A program made the position numbers and the translations under genes. The notes beneath the pieces were generated by a model. That model did not search any database. It saw nothing but the letters and a program-made list of their open reading frames with translations, and was not told where the DNA came from. Of a DNA stretch of 64,000 nucleotides, positions 57,901-64,000 are shown piece by piece. The stretch's first letter is position 1; every line of letters begins with the position of its first letter. The stretch lies in assembly GCA_023091735.1 (NCBI GenBank), contig JALKBU010000054.1:42026-106025 (forward strand), written 5' to 3'. The stretch is from Trichomonas tenax (taxonomy: Eukaryota > Parabasalia > Trichomonadida > Trichomonadidae).

Positions 57901-60791
57901 AGAGATGCGTTAGCTGTCTTCAATGACTTGTTCTCGTTGTTGGCCTTGTCCATATCGGATTTCGTCTTCGCAAGATCCTGAAGTGCCTTCTCGAGATTCT
58001 CCTTAGCATCGTGTAACTCATTGTCCTTAGACAATAAGTCTTCGTCGTTCTTGCTCTTGTTAGCGGCCTCTAACTCTCTGATGCGAGCTGCTTGTTCGGC
58101 AGCAAGCTTCTTGAGGTTGTTGAGTGCTTCGCTATTCTTGTTAAGCTCATCACCCTGTTGAGCACTTGCGTTGTTGATGCTGGAAAGCTGATCTTCGAGT
58201 GAAGAATTCTGGCTACGGAGATCATTGTTCTGCTTCTCTGCAGCCTTCAACTTCTTCTCAAGGTCACGGGCCTTTTCTTCAAGAGCCTCTAAGTCCTTGG
58301 CGAGTTGTTCATTCTCATTTGTTGCTTCATCAAGATGCTTCTTGAGAGCATCAACATCATTAGCCTTGCGTTGAAGATCAGAAACCTTCTTCTGAAGATC
58401 GGAAATTGTTGAATCCTTATTAGCATTATCTGTCTCTAATGCAGACTTTTCTTCAGAAAGATCCTTGTTCTGCTGCTTGAGTGGTTCGACTTCATTAGCC
58501 TTCTTCTGAAGGTCGTTGTTTGCTGACTGAAGTTCCTTAATCTTGTTGTCCTTGTCATTGTTATGCTGTGCAAGCTTATCGTTGGCCTTCTTGAGCTCTT
58601 CATTGAGAGCATTAAGACGGGCGATTTCTCTCTGGTTCGCCTTGTCCTGGTTATCAAGCTTGACGTTCTTTGTTGTTTCGTCTGTGAGTTTGTTGGACAA
58701 CTCATCGTTGTTCTTCTCGATGGTGTCATTGATTGTCTTCAGTCTTTCCTTCTCGCGCTGTTCTTTCTGTAACTCGCTGTCCTTAGCTTCGAGCTGTGCC
58801 TTCAATAATGCAACATCATCTTCGAGCTTCTTGATTTCGTTCTTAGCATCATCGAGCTGTTGGTTAAGGCCTTTGAGCTTCTCGATCTCGCGCTGATCCT
58901 TCTGACGCTCTTTAGCAAGTTCATCAAGTTCGGCGTTTGTGTTCTGAAGCTTGGAGTCGTTCTGAGCGAGCTGCTTCTTCAAGTTATCGAGCTGTGATTG
59001 TAATGCCTTGATTTCATTCTCCTTGTTTTGGAGTTCCTTTTCATGCTGTTGATCTCTCTTGGCAGCATTCTCCTTGACCTTGTCGAGCTGCTTCTTCATG
59101 TTATCGAGCTGCTCGTTGCTTTGCTGCATGCTTGCGTTGTTAGCGTTGTCCAGTTCACCATGAAGCTCATTGTTCTTTTCTTCAGCAAGCTTAAGCTTGC
59201 GATTCATGTCGTTCAAGTTGCGCTCAGCATCACGTAACTTCGCCAAAGCCTCCTCGAGTTGCTTCTTGAGATTATCCTTGTCGTTGTTTGCATCGTTCAA
59301 CTGATCCTGGAGACTGTTGATCTTGTTATCTTTCTGCTTGAGCTGCTTTTGTGCCTGATCCTTGTCTGTGTTGCAATCTGCAGCCAGTTGTTCCTTAGCT
59401 GCCTGAAGATCGTTAAGCTTGTTCTGAAGTTCAGAGATCTTTGCATCCTTGTCCTTGTTTTGCTTCTGAGCCTGAGCGAGGTTGCGATTAGCCTCATCTA
59501 ACTTGTCCTGGCTATCCTGGAGATCGCTGTTGAGTTTCTTGTTGTTTGCGACTTCATCCTGCAACTTGGGCTTAAGTTCGCTGTTTTCTTTCTGCAATCT
59601 TGCGAATTCGACTTCCATTTCAGCCAATTTGCTGCGCGCGCCTTCCTCTGTCTGATTCTGTTGCTGCTGAAGGTTTTCGTACTTCTTGTTTGCATCTTCG
59701 ACTTGATTCTGAAGATCTTGGTTCTTATCCTTCATATCAGCGAGTTGTTCCTCGGCAGCAGCCTTCTTCTTGTTGGCTTCCTTCAAAGCTTCGCGTAACT
59801 TCTTGATTTGATCGTTCAGATCGTTAATAGTTTCCTGAGAAGCATCAGCATTTTGATTGGCTAGTTTATCTTTATCTTCTAATAATTTCTTGAGGTTGTC
59901 GATCTCGCGTTGCTTAGAATCGGAGTCATTTGACTTGTTCGCGATATCATTTTTGAGCTTATCAGTTTCATCGTTTTGTTTTGCGAGTTGATCACGAAGC
60001 TGTTGTAACTGATCCTGAAGCTTTTGTTTTTCGCGGTCAAAGTCATCCTGCTTCTTTTGTAAATCATCCTTCAACGTGTTGATCTTTTGGTTGTTGCTAT
60101 TTTGTTGATTTTCTTTATCTGCTCTCTCCTTCTGAAGCATGTCTTTGGCCTTTTCATATAGACCATTCAATTTCTGCAATTTCTTGGCCAAATCTTGAAC
60201 ATTCTTATCACTTTCTTCCAATTTTTGATCTTTCTCAGTTAACATCGCTTTGAGCTTAGCAATTTCGTCGTTCAATCGCTGGTTTTCGTCCTTTAAGCCA
60301 TTGTTTTCTTCAGATAACTTTTCACTATTTTCAGCGAGTTCATTGATTTTGGCATCAAAAGCCTTTTGCTTATCCTCTAATTCTTTTTTCAAAGCGTCAT
60401 TTTCTTGTCCTTTTTCATTGAGCATTTTTTCGCGTAGACGAAGTAAATTTCCTAACTTTTGGTTGAGTTTGTTAGTTTTTCTTAAGCTCTTTTCTATCTG
60501 TTGTGTTTTTTGGAGATTCTCCTGTTTCTCGTTTTGAAGTTCTTTGTTCTTTTCTTCAAAATAATCGTTAACGTTGTGACATAAGATTTCTAAACGTGGG
60601 AAGACTGACTTTGGATTTGTTTGGGATGCCTTGTCGCCAGCAGAAGACTTCCCAAGCATTGCATCAATCTTATCAAGATCATCGTGAACTTTAACGAGTC
60701 CATTTGTTAATTCCCATAAGTACTGATTTTGAGATTTATCCTTTATTGAACCCTCGGTGGTGTTTGATGACCTCCGAGTTTTATCAGACAT
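48999..60791 (-). CDS. Giant coiled-coil protein with hydrophobic C-terminal tail (3,930 aa)
   Basis: A single 11.8-kb open frame without introns. Residues about 85-3860 are continuous coiled coil rich in Asn, Asp, Lys, Glu, Gln and Leu with frequent 'N-x-L' and 'L-Q-K-K' heptads; the first 80 residues are Ser/Thr/Asn rich. It is built from diverged superrepeats of about 330 residues, marked by a recurring 'LQDDLNESMQQGDEL' module, in about nine units. Residues about 1211-1721 and 2526-3036 are encoded by identical DNA. The last 20 residues (LALAWATCILLFYNYL) are a likely single membrane helix at the very C-terminus, after an acidic stretch, i.e. tail-anchored. Giant, tail-anchored coiled coils include giantin-type Golgi tethers; a cytoskeletal filament protein is the alternative. 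No ATPase or motor motif is present. G+C exceeds that of the flanks. Confidence 0.9.
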   Translation of the reverse strand: MSDKTRRSSNTTEGSIKDKSQNQYLWELTNGLVKVHDDLDKIDAMLGKSSAGDKASQTNPKSVFPRLEILCHNVNDYFEEKNKELQNEKQENLQKTQQIEKSLRKTNKLNQKLGNLLRLREKMLNEKGQENDALKKELEDKQKAFDAKINELAENSEKLSEENNGLKDENQRLNDEIAKLKAMLTEKDQKLEESDKNVQDLAKKLQKLNGLYEKAKDMLQKERADKENQQNSNNQKINTLKDDLQKKQDDFDREKQKLQDQLQQLRDQLAKQNDETDKLKNDIANKSNDSDSKQREIDNLKKLLEDKDKLANQNADASQETINDLNDQIKKLREALKEANKKKAAAEEQLADMKDKNQDLQNQVEDANKKYENLQQQQNQTEEGARSKLAEMEVEFARLQKENSELKPKLQDEVANNKKLNSDLQDSQDKLDEANRNLAQAQKQNKDKDAKISELQNKLNDLQAAKEQLAADCNTDKDQAQKQLKQKDNKINSLQDQLNDANNDKDNLKKQLEEALAKLRDAERNLNDMNRKLKLAEEKNNELHGELDNANNASMQQSNEQLDNMKKQLDKVKENAAKRDQQHEKELQNKENEIKALQSQLDNLKKQLAQNDSKLQNTNAELDELAKERQKDQREIEKLKGLNQQLDDAKNEIKKLEDDVALLKAQLEAKDSELQKEQREKERLKTINDTIEKNNDELSNKLTDETTKNVKLDNQDKANQREIARLNALNEELKKANDKLAQHNNDKDNKIKELQSANNDLQKKANEVEPLKQQNKDLSEEKSALETDNANKDSTISDLQKKVSDLQRKANDVDALKKHLDEATNENEQLAKDLEALEEKARDLEKKLKAAEKQNNDLRSQNSSLEDQLSSINNASAQQGDELNKNSEALNNLKKLAAEQAARIRELEAANKSKNDEDLLSKDNELHDAKENLEKALQDLAKTKSDMDKANNENKSLKTANASLEAAKEELDEEVKLLDNELQKKDKELKKANRANEQLQKIPPQLEESKEQNKALEDQIAQLKAQLESKENDLQKEKREVARLNTVNENLENSNNDLGNKLNDLTKKNLGLINKDKQNQRDLSTAKAESDEAKKDNEQLQNSLKEKEAKNKELQSQNNDLQKKANELPKVQEALEATQNELDDECQKNNQLQKAGKEKDAKINELQRQANELEPTKAELSAVTKELEKANHDNDDLNTKNRELHKSLKEAEKRINDLLADNAALQDDLNESMQQGDELNKRDEEMTNLKRQLSALQSQKDDGKDELLAFKESELKNLQNQVEQLKSKINDLNNNIDSLNGELDEKNKSADQLTEDNKRLSKQASQLEEAKEAKKKLEDENSQLKSNLESKDNDLQREKREKGLLENKVDGLQKDRDDNYNKLKAEESKSIQLDGQVKQLNRDLAKANALAEENKKQIDQLEGQNKAKDAKNKELNDKCNALKPKADNADHLEQLVADLKQQLDDLRKSLQDKDSENSQLAKKNNDLQKKGNEADNLRSALEECHKELTDSESKNAEQGSKINDLQKKNNDLQRKANEADNLKERLSEAEAENNTLHQDKKSLGDKVRELEKKLLSKPSNNNSDDVAALESELSEVKSQVDKANNDLSKSQSENKSLKNDNANLTKNNDELSEENKRLSSELESKSSEADSKDKELKKAQRENERLSGLVPQVDELKKSVNALEDEVSALKKQLESKDNELRKEKNEHDLTKSKCNNLQSQYNEAFDNLNQETGKRIQAEGQNKQLSRDLETAKAESTDLQNHVSQLEGALKDKDNKVRELQNENFELKKKADELEQVQAQLDSLESILATEQQMSKEKDGKINELQKKANDAQQKLADAQEENTELKAENAELTKQGRELQKKCKELEKKLNDLLAEKEALQDDKKKQDELFAKREEEAANLKKQLADLAAKNKDLLNRGTDDKSDELAAKDAEIQNLRDQIQQLNKDLGATKPQLNDAQRELSDKAQALDKAERENERLKNISGQVDDLKKANRVLEDANSDLKSEVETQKGEVESEKRNNNLLQSVNKSLTDNVNDLNEKLKNANNENIRLDSQDKEKAREIARLAAQLEELKKAYDDLTQQNNEKNNKVKELQVANNELQKKASELDPLKQQNKDLTEENAALEEDMGIKESTITDLMKKLSDFQHKANDTDNLRQRLETSEDENNKLQNDNDDLNAKIRELQKKIKEQEKRINELTDELDSVKDDLNASIQQGDELSKQGEEMSRLKNRIKELEANNKDGEDVDAIKEQLEKAINDLAKANADIKALKSTNASLEKERNNLAEDNKSLNDEVVAKDKELETKSKDLQKAQRDLEHLQPIQAQLEEAKKANRQLEDQNSELKTQLDGKDSELQKEKRNGARLQSIYDKLQKDNNDLNEKLKEATTKAISLELKDKENQRALTQLANEADGLHKDNDQLQNQLKAKNDKIRELQNENYNLRKKADAADSLNAQLEAAKKELDETEKASRAKDGKIAELTKKATDADKLRNDVADLQKDNADNQKAVDTLNDQNRELQKKLKEAEKRINDLLADNAALQDDLNESMQQGDELNKRDEEMTNLKRQLSALQSQKDDGKDELLAFKESELKNLQNQVEQLKSKINDLNNNIDSLNGELDEKNKSADQLTEDNKRLSKQASQLEEAKEAKKKLEDENSQLKSNLESKDNDLQREKREKGLLENKVDGLQKDRDDNYNKLKAEESKSIQLDGQVKQLNRDLAKANALAEENKKQIDQLEGQNKAKDAKNKELNDKCNALKPKADNADHLEQLVADLKQQLDDLRKSLQDKDSENSQLAKKNNDLQKKGNEADNLRSALEECHKELTDSESKNAEQGSKINDLQKKNNDLQRKANEADNLKERLSEAEAENNTLHQDKKSLGDKVRELEKKLLSKPSNNNSDDVAALESELSEVKSQVDKANNDLSKSQSENKSLKNDNANLTKNNDELSEENKRLSSELESKSSEADSKDKELKKAQRENERLSGLVPQVDELKKSVNALEDEVSALKKQLESKDNELRKEKNEHDLTKSKCNNLQSQNDETFNKLNQEADKRTKAEGQNKQLSLDLASAKAECDDLQKRASQLEGLVKDKDNKARELHKENFELKKKADELEQIQNKLAAVEKELAEAEQANKEKSEKIAELQKKNKDLEKKISELLAANDDLRDNLNESMQHNDELDKRGEEVANLKKQLAELAAKNKNLLNRGADDKSDELAAKEGEVKNLQEQIEQLKKDLNTTKSQLGDAQRELSDKAQTLDKAERENERLKNINGQVDDLKKANKALEDENFNLKAEVEAQKNTAQDFKRNNDVLQSAKQALSDNVNDLNNKLKNAANENIHLDSQDKANQREIARLNALVDDLTKQNNDKDNKLKELQNSNSELQKKNKSDQQQPNKLLDQQVEQLKKQLQEMSDNYNKALEEKLAADNQLQKEKNAHQLDNTQNAAKVAKAEIDADKLAKECEALKKQLDELKAINQKLEDTDKQLKAATERANDLESQLSKKREEAQGANDRVKELLKENNKLKDDLERNAEVSAFYQNEISTLDHQAADRLNDLKQAQRELTEVKAEKGKLETALAKESARAHALNDKSNAIANELAELQALINELQSKSDSGVPASQRQEADKLRQRSKELQDKLRDTDAAKRKLEDEISDLQSQLNSALAGIESLKQKLANAQQANSDLQKQLNEANNNADNLKKQLNDANNNNEQLKRQLTDANSNADNLKKQLNEANASNDNLKKQLNDAKNTADNLKKQLNDANNNNEQLKRQLNDTNNNADSLKKQLNDAKSTADSLKKQSELGSSGQQKKLNDLEKQIADLLEKLKNSEEENDNLKQKLQSAEKAASDLKRKAADAGKQLAEMKAKVEEEDEIEVVDRSVPEIDFDAKMSEDENVALLKGFDNAFKDSLRNNRSMQRQLALAWATCILLFYNYLN
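51684..53216. repeat. Exact long repeat, copy A (partner 55629-57161)
   Basis: About 1,533 bp identical, as far as I could compare by eye, to the sequence 3,945 bp to the right. 3,945 is 1,315 codons, so the frame is kept. Similarity falls to the usual diverged level at both ends. Confidence 0.85.
55629..57161. repeat. Exact long repeat, copy B (partner 51684-53216)
   Basis: Same orientation as copy A. At the right end it stops matching at 57162 (GGCTTCC here, GGCCTCC in copy A). At the left end it starts matching at CTGTGACTG. Confidence 0.85.
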
Positions 60792-61997
60792 GGGATTTTT
60801 CTCAATAAAAAATAATTTTTTTATCAGAGGCTAAATTTATTTTTATATTGAGTCTTGTTCAATGGTGGAATTGATCACCTCCAATAGCTGTATTCTATTT
60901 TATCGACAAAATCGTAAAATATAAATGCAACGATTGTGCTGCAATAATTCATTATATGGAACCAGGCCAAAAGGACACTATCTGGTAAATACTGGTGGAG
61001 AATTATATCTCTGTGCAATGTAACCAGTGTGTCAGCGCAGTTTTAATGAAACCCATTTTATATATCTCCGTTTCAACAAATTATGCATTGACAGTATCAT
61101 ATAAATAAACAGTCTATATTGTTTTTAATAATGTTTTGGTCTAATTGAACTATTATTTTATGTTTATTGATCATAATGATAATGAAGCATCAATAAACAT
61201 GCACATGCATTTGTATGAAGATAGTTAGAAGTTCTACATCCTGAGAGACACTTTAGGAACATTTTTCAAAATCAAGAAACTATCTATTCTTTAATACAAA
61301 GCATCCATTGTTAAATTCATTTGCTCATATCCAATTTATATAATGATAGTATTTTTATATAACAAATTGACATAGTATCTACAACATTTCGCAAAACTTG
61401 AACTCTGAAACGATAAATTGTTTTGAATTAAGTCACCATAAGATTAAATGCTCATGCATTATCATATACTAATGTGTTGTAACATTTAAATATGAATTTG
61501 CATTTAATTGAATCATGAAATGACTCCACATGAATGACCAATGAAGTATTAAGCATTGATTAATGAGCATTCACTATTTCTATTTAAAGAACTATATTTT
61601 AACAATAAATCTTGACTTTATTATACTGATTAAGACATCTGAATGAAATTTTAGAGATATTCAAAGAACAACATTTGATTGTAGTATGATACACTGTTTA
61701 GTGAATAATAACACAATAAAAAAGACATTACACGCATAAAAAGAAAGAAAACTCGAATCCTTCAACAAGATTATAGCAAAGATTACACTGCAACCATCTA
61801 CACATCGACCTTGACAATATGATGAGGCAGACAAGCATTCGCACGGTATGTTTGGTTGGAATTCGTTCAATGACGGAATCTTTTTTTCCAATTTGTTGTA
61901 ATGATAAATATTTTTTGTGGCCTAGCTTAAGATAATTTCACTATTTGTTTTGGATTTTGGGTGTTCGCTCCAGTTTCTCAAAAAATGCCGAGGCTCC

Positions 61998-62051
61998 ATT
62001 TTTTTCTCGATTACTCATTTGAGTTTTGCGATTTTTAACGAGTGACCCTCC
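61998..62051 (-). repeat. Inverted repeat arm 1
   Basis: Reverse complement matches 62959-63012 at about 50 of 54 positions, starting GGAGGGTCACTCGTTAAA and ending with a run of A. Inside is the palindrome ACTCAAATGAGT. Confidence 0.75.
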
Positions 62052-62958
62052 TTCCTGGACGAATCTGATGAAACATGCTTTTTGTGTGTGCTGATTCTAG
62101 TGGTGCAATCTGTTTCATGATCTTAGCAAGGTATTACTTAATCATGATATGATTACAAACAGAAACCCATTACAAATCATTAATAGGCTTCTGTTATGAA
62201 TCTCTTTGATGATTATAACAAATACATCTCACTATTATAGCGTTCGCTCGCTTATTTTTGCTAGAGTTCCCCTAGAAAAATCAAAAAATAGAAAGGAAAA
62301 AATACGCTACGCGCAGGAGTCAAACGGCATTCCTTTGCCCATGCATCGAGCATACCTAAAGTTATGCTATCTCAAGTTTACATAAAATTTGCTCATTGGT
62401 AACATTACATATCAAATTTTCGACTTTACTTGACAAATATCAGATAATAAGTGTCGAAAATTGTGACTTTCGTTATTTTACATGTCAAAATTCGCTGAAA
62501 TCTCATTGAGGCATATAGATCCTCAATTTAAATAGCCAAGCAAATGCTATTCACATACTCAGCACCCCCTCAAAAGCACCAATTTCTTATTAAAATAAAT
62601 GGAAATACTAAATAAGTTAAATTATTGTTTTTTTTTTAAATACAAAAACAGAGTCTCATATTCTTAAAATAATAATCTATAATCACACTGTTTATGAATG
62701 TATTAATTATAATTGATTTTGTTAATATATTTATCATTTCTGCGATTTAATATAGGCTACATCTATATTATTAACATGCAGTTATACCTACAATAGATAA
62801 GATAAGAGAAGAGCTTCCATCATCTTCCAATACAAGATAGTGTTTGTTTAAGCAAAACCATATTGGATTAGCGGCTTGGTCTTTGTTTGCAGAGATATTA
62901 TTGATACCACTTTAAACAGAACCCAAGAAAGGCACGTAAATGCTTTATCTGATCTATA

Positions 62959-63012
62959 GGGGGGTCACTCGTTAAATATCGCAAAACTCAAAAGAGTAAA
63001 CGAGAAAAAAAT
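62959..63012 (+). repeat. Inverted repeat arm 2
   Basis: GGGGGGTCACTCGTTAAA, then TATCGCAAAACTC, GAGTAAACGAG and an A-run. The two arms point away from each other and enclose about 0.9 kb. Confidence 0.75.
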
Positions 63013-63402
63013 TCAAGGAAATGCCGATAAAAATAGAAAATTAATGGCAAACTTCGCTTGCCTTTGTCGAATGGTTTATGAATTTGCTATTGAAAAGGCA
63101 TATTACATGATGGTCGGATCACAAACAATTTATCTGAGTCTTTTAACAATGAATCAGTCTTTTAAAGGCCTTGTAAAGTGTATTTTCTATGTTGGTTCAC
63201 AGTTTTAGTCGAAAGAGTTCGTCCAAAATAAGCTTTTTGAGAGCTGGTCTTTCGATCTATTTCTATACCTTATTTAGGACATATTTTGCAATTGTTCGAA
63301 ATTTTTCTCCTACCCAGTTTCACAATGCTTTAGTCACAGGTCTAAAGCAGGAGGTGTCAGGAATTTTGATTAAAGTTTGGTTGTTCGAAACGGTGCTAGT
63401 GC

Positions 63403-63403
<1 letters not shown>

Positions 63404-63434
<31 letters not shown>

Positions 63435-63443
63435 CTTTTTTTT
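63404..63443 (+). repeat. Long T-tract
   Basis: 31 consecutive T, one C, then 8 T. Could be a Pol III stop on the plus strand or a poly(A) tail of a minus-strand retro-insertion. Confidence 0.85.
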
Positions 63444-63509
63444 GAGTCACCTTTCTGTAGACAAGATTTTAGTGTCACCATTGAATAAAAATGGTGAATG
63501 TTGAATTGT

Positions 63510-63598
63510 GTTGCAGTGGTTTAGTTAATGTTAAAGGTTATATATGCCATTGGTTCGACTCCTGGAAAGCTTTTTTATTTTTTTTTTTTTTTTTTTTT
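63510..63598 (+). other. tRNA-like promoter remnant followed by T-tract
   Basis: TGGTTTAGTTAATG (63517-63530) resembles an A box and GGTTCGACTCC (63552-63562) is a perfect B box. T6, A, T21 follow from 63571. The A-B spacing is about 9 nt short for a normal tRNA and the acceptor ends do not pair, so this is a tRNA relic or the head of a short Pol III element, not a functional tRNA. Confidence 0.4.
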
Positions 63599-64000
63599 GT
63601 CGAAAAAAAATATATTTTAAATTCCATGAAATGCATTATATATAAGATAGACATGGTATAGTGATGTCAAAAAAATATCATATCCTGCTCATTCGGCAGG
63701 AAAATTATATATTGAAATTTATTATTAGTTCATTTATCATGCTTTTAATTGAATATCATTTCTCCATAGTTAGTGGATACTATTTATATTATTATTTAGG
63801 ATGACTTAAATATGCTGAAAAAATTTCTCTGATGAAAACAAAAGATTTATTTTTTCCAAACATTTAAGAGAGGGAAAATGAAATCCGAATAATGACTTGG
63901 ATTTTATAATTATTACATAATGAATGCTGATTGAGCAAATCGTTAAAATAGACATTTTCAATTTTTTTTCATTCATTTTTGAAAAACGTTAGATTAAGGA

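Larger units (their letters stand above)
60792..64000. other. Long gene-free region with inverted repeat and T-tracts
   Basis: 3.2 kb without a convincing gene. It holds the inverted repeat pair 61998-62051/62959-63012, tRNA-like remnants at about 62310-62390 and 63510-63570, two long T-tracts and CATGTAAA on the minus strand at 62484-62477. The minus-strand frame 61661-61891 has several Cys and a hydrophobic end but no promoter or family. Confidence 0.5.

Noticed and set aside
49027..60537. Many Ser/Leu/Arg-rich frames on both strands within the giant gene
   Set aside because: All are shadows of the 3,930-residue frame, and those in the exact repeat occur twice with identical sequence for that reason.
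61661..61891. Cys-containing minus-strand frame with hydrophobic end
   Set aside because: Looks faintly like an EGF-type fragment before a membrane helix, but it is too short, has no promoter, and AT-rich DNA readily yields hydrophobic frames.
1..64000. CRISPR arrays, bacterial operons, ribosome binding sites or integrated phage
   Set aside because: The window is nuclear eukaryotic DNA; no regularly spaced repeats or bacterial signals were seen.

Overview
The window looks like nuclear DNA of a parabasalid flagellate, most likely a Tritrichomonas-type trichomonad. The reasons are: very AT-rich spacers; long intronless genes on both strands with short spacers; several genes that start a few bases after a trichomonad-type initiator (TCACTTTT, TCATTTTT or TCACTCTT); families typical of trichomonads (ankyrin proteins with a helical N-terminal domain, giant coiled-coil proteins, ARM/HEAT-like proteins, remains of a beta-helix surface protein); and eukaryotic trafficking genes. 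The genus is inferred from these features, not from a database match.

Layout. 1-7.6 kb: the 3' end of one gene, a 961-aa coiled-coil protein, two small membrane proteins (one with a ubiquitin-like head) and a protein apparently built from several ubiquitin-like folds. 7.8-9.3 kb: a decayed non-LTR retrotransposon lying just downstream of a damaged tRNA-Lys locus. 9.5-16 kb: a PROPPIN (Atg18/WIPI-like), a Bre1-like RING E3, a multi-BRCT protein and a broken surface-protein gene. 16-28 kb: AP-3 delta adaptin, a frameshifted RING gene, a cis-prenyltransferase, an ARM-like protein, a WD40 protein, a protein kinase and a small possible beta-trefoil protein. 28-34.5 kb: an intact ankyrin gene, a broken ankyrin gene, an ARM-like gene and an ankyrin-like gene. 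36-43.5 kb: a RABL6-like GTPase, a redox-dead PDI-like protein, an importin-beta-like protein and an FG-motif coiled-coil protein. 45 kb: a Rab5/Rab22-like GTPase. 49-60.8 kb: one 3,930-residue coiled-coil gene with a hydrophobic C-terminal tail. Long gene-free stretches lie at 34.5-36.3, 43.5-45.2, 45.8-48.5 and 60.8-64 kb.

Many of the genes concern membrane traffic and ubiquitin: AP-3 delta, Rab, RABL6-like, PROPPIN, dolichol-type prenyl synthesis, a possible golgin-like tether, Bre1-like RING and ubiquitin-like folds. Importin-beta-like and FG-motif proteins are convergent neighbours. This is housekeeping content with no operon logic; each gene appears to have its own promoter.

The unexplained structure is mostly between genes: a recurring TGNCAYGTAAA motif, a family of TGCGCA-type hairpins, a 54-bp inverted repeat 0.9 kb apart, an isolated G-rich patch, a possible structured RNA near 35.1 kb, and a 1.53-kb segment of the giant gene repeated exactly 3,945 bp away. 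I did not find a convincing wholly new multi-gene system; these are the best leads.
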